Assembly: GCA_964455395.1 (NCBI GenBank)
Contig: CAYVWB010000017.1
Span: 1 to 64,000, forward strand
Source of the DNA: CAYVWB01 sp964455395
Lineage (GTDB): Bacteria > Desulfobacterota > Desulfovibrionia > Desulfovibrionales > Desulfovibrionaceae
Direction: 5' to 3'
DNA length: 64,000 nt
The notes beneath the pieces were generated by a model. The model was not told the origin of the DNA. It saw only the letters and a list, made by a program, of their open reading frames with translations, and did no database searches. Both the position numbers and the translations under genes were made by a program. Position 1 is the first letter of the stretch. Every line of letters starts with the position of its first letter. Shown one piece after another: positions 63,302 through 64,000 of this stretch.

Positions 63302-64000
63302 ATGCATCATTTCGAAATCCGCGACGGCGAGCTCTACGCCGAAGACGTGCGCGTGGCGGACATCGTCGCCGAGCACGACACGCCTCTGTATATCTACTCC
63401 TCCGCCACCTTCCGGCATCACTTCCAGACGTTCGACTCCGCCTTCAGCAGTCTGGATCACATGACTTGCTACTCCGTGAAGGCGAACTCCAACCTCTGTC
63501 TGCTCAAACTCTTGGCGGACGAAGGCGCCGGCATGGACATCGTTTCCGGCGGCGAGCTGCATCGGGCTCTGGCGGCGGGCGCGCCTGCCGAGAAGATCGT
63601 CTACTCCGGCGTGGGCAAGCGGGCTCACGAGATCAAGGAAGCCCTGGACGCCAACATCCTCATGTTCAACGTGGAGAGCCTCGCCGAGCTGGAGAAGATC
63701 AACGAGGTGGCCGGCCACAACAACGCCATGGCCCGTGTGAGCCTGCGCATCAATCCGGACGTCGACCCGCAGACCCACCCCTACATCGCCACCGGACTGA
63801 AGAAGGCGAAGTTCGGTCTCGATATCGAGAACTCCCTCAAAGGCTACGAGCTCGCCAAAGCCTTGCCCCACGTGGACCCCGTGGGCATCGACTGCCACAT
63901 CGGCTCGCAGCTCACCTCCATCAGCCCCTTCCTGGAAGCCCTGGACAAGATCATGACCTTCAAGGACAAGCTCACGGCCATGGGCTTGACCATCCAATAC
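63302..64000 (+). CDS. lysA: Diaminopimelate decarboxylase, N-terminal part (runs off the window)
   Basis: A PLP enzyme of the alanine-racemase fold that makes L-lysine from meso-diaminopimelate. The first 233 residues are visible: TPLYIYSSATFRHHF, the PLP lysine in CYSVKANSN (about 60), GAGMDIVSGGELHRALAAGA, YSGVGKRAHEIKEAL, RINPDVDPQTHPYIATG and the HIGSQL block. ATG 63302 has AAGGAAAGGAA upstream. With dapL at 38 kb it accounts for two late steps of lysine synthesis. The C-terminal half is beyond the right edge. Confidence 0.96.
   Translation, partial: MHHFEIRDGELYAEDVRVADIVAEHDTPLYIYSSATFRHHFQTFDSAFSSLDHMTCYSVKANSNLCLLKLLADEGAGMDIVSGGELHRALAAGAPAEKIVYSGVGKRAHEIKEALDANILMFNVESLAELEKINEVAGHNNAMARVSLRINPDVDPQTHPYIATGLKKAKFGLDIENSLKGYELAKALPHVDPVGIDCHIGSQLTSISPFLEALDKIMTFKDKLTAMGLTIQY

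Overview
The window is GC-rich bacterial chromosome, most likely from a halophilic member of the Desulfovibrionales (Desulfobacterota). The pointers are the gene order Do-protease/hslU/argB, a PxxKW cysteine-rich small protein, the DapL route to lysine, an A-adding tRNA nucleotidyltransferase with DHH and CBS domains, and a tmRNA tag reading ANNDYDYALAA. A complete glycine-to-betaine methyltransferase pair (GSMT and SDMT) points to life in salt. The taxonomic call is inference from gene content; no 16S rRNA is present.

Layout, left to right. 0-4 kb: argB (cut by the window edge), hslU and a periplasmic Do protease on the minus strand, then tRNA-Arg(CCU). 4-10 kb: a photolyase-related protein lacking most FeS cysteines, a RicT/PSP1 protein, metG and initiator tRNA-fMet with its own promoter and terminator. 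10-19.6 kb is accessory and worn: a frameshifted radical SAM-SPASM gene, a sulfatase fragment, an SLC13 transporter, a small HTH protein, a frameshifted prepilin gene divergent from a GspE-type ATPase with a fused receiver-like domain, and a broken tyrosine integrase just downstream of ssrA (tmRNA). 20-24.6 kb: a chemoreceptor, a ZIP-like transporter with a cyclic-nucleotide-binding domain, and the PxxKW protein. 24.7-29 kb: purine/methylthioadenosine salvage (two MTA/SAH deaminases, apt, mtnP). 29-33 kb: yajC-secD-secF. 33-54 kb: the tRNA nucleotidyltransferase, xerD, dapL-folK, a transaldolase, a dif-like site, a CHASE2 adenylate cyclase, yedF, a pseudouridine synthase, ftsK-lolA-lolA-like, and aroQ-efp. 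54-64 kb: engB, GSMT-SDMT, a YitT transporter, a HIT protein, LapA-like protein, mutS and the start of lysA.

Two themes link genes. First, the region around 36-52 kb looks like the replication terminus: a 28-bp match to the XerC/XerD recombination site dif lies at 42202-42229, with xerD about 4.5 kb to one side and ftsK about 7 kb to the other. Four copies of an unusual composite palindrome (two 14-bp dyads separated by AACGTT) lie two on each side, roughly 5-6 kb from dif, each inside a duplicated block. Second, GSMT and SDMT consume three S-adenosylmethionine per betaine and release S-adenosylhomocysteine, while the deaminase/phosphorylase/phosphoribosyltransferase genes recycle such nucleosides; the link is metabolic rather than operonic.

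Most genes are intact housekeeping genes. The broken ones cluster between 10 and 19.1 kb, beside the tmRNA gene, a classical integration target.
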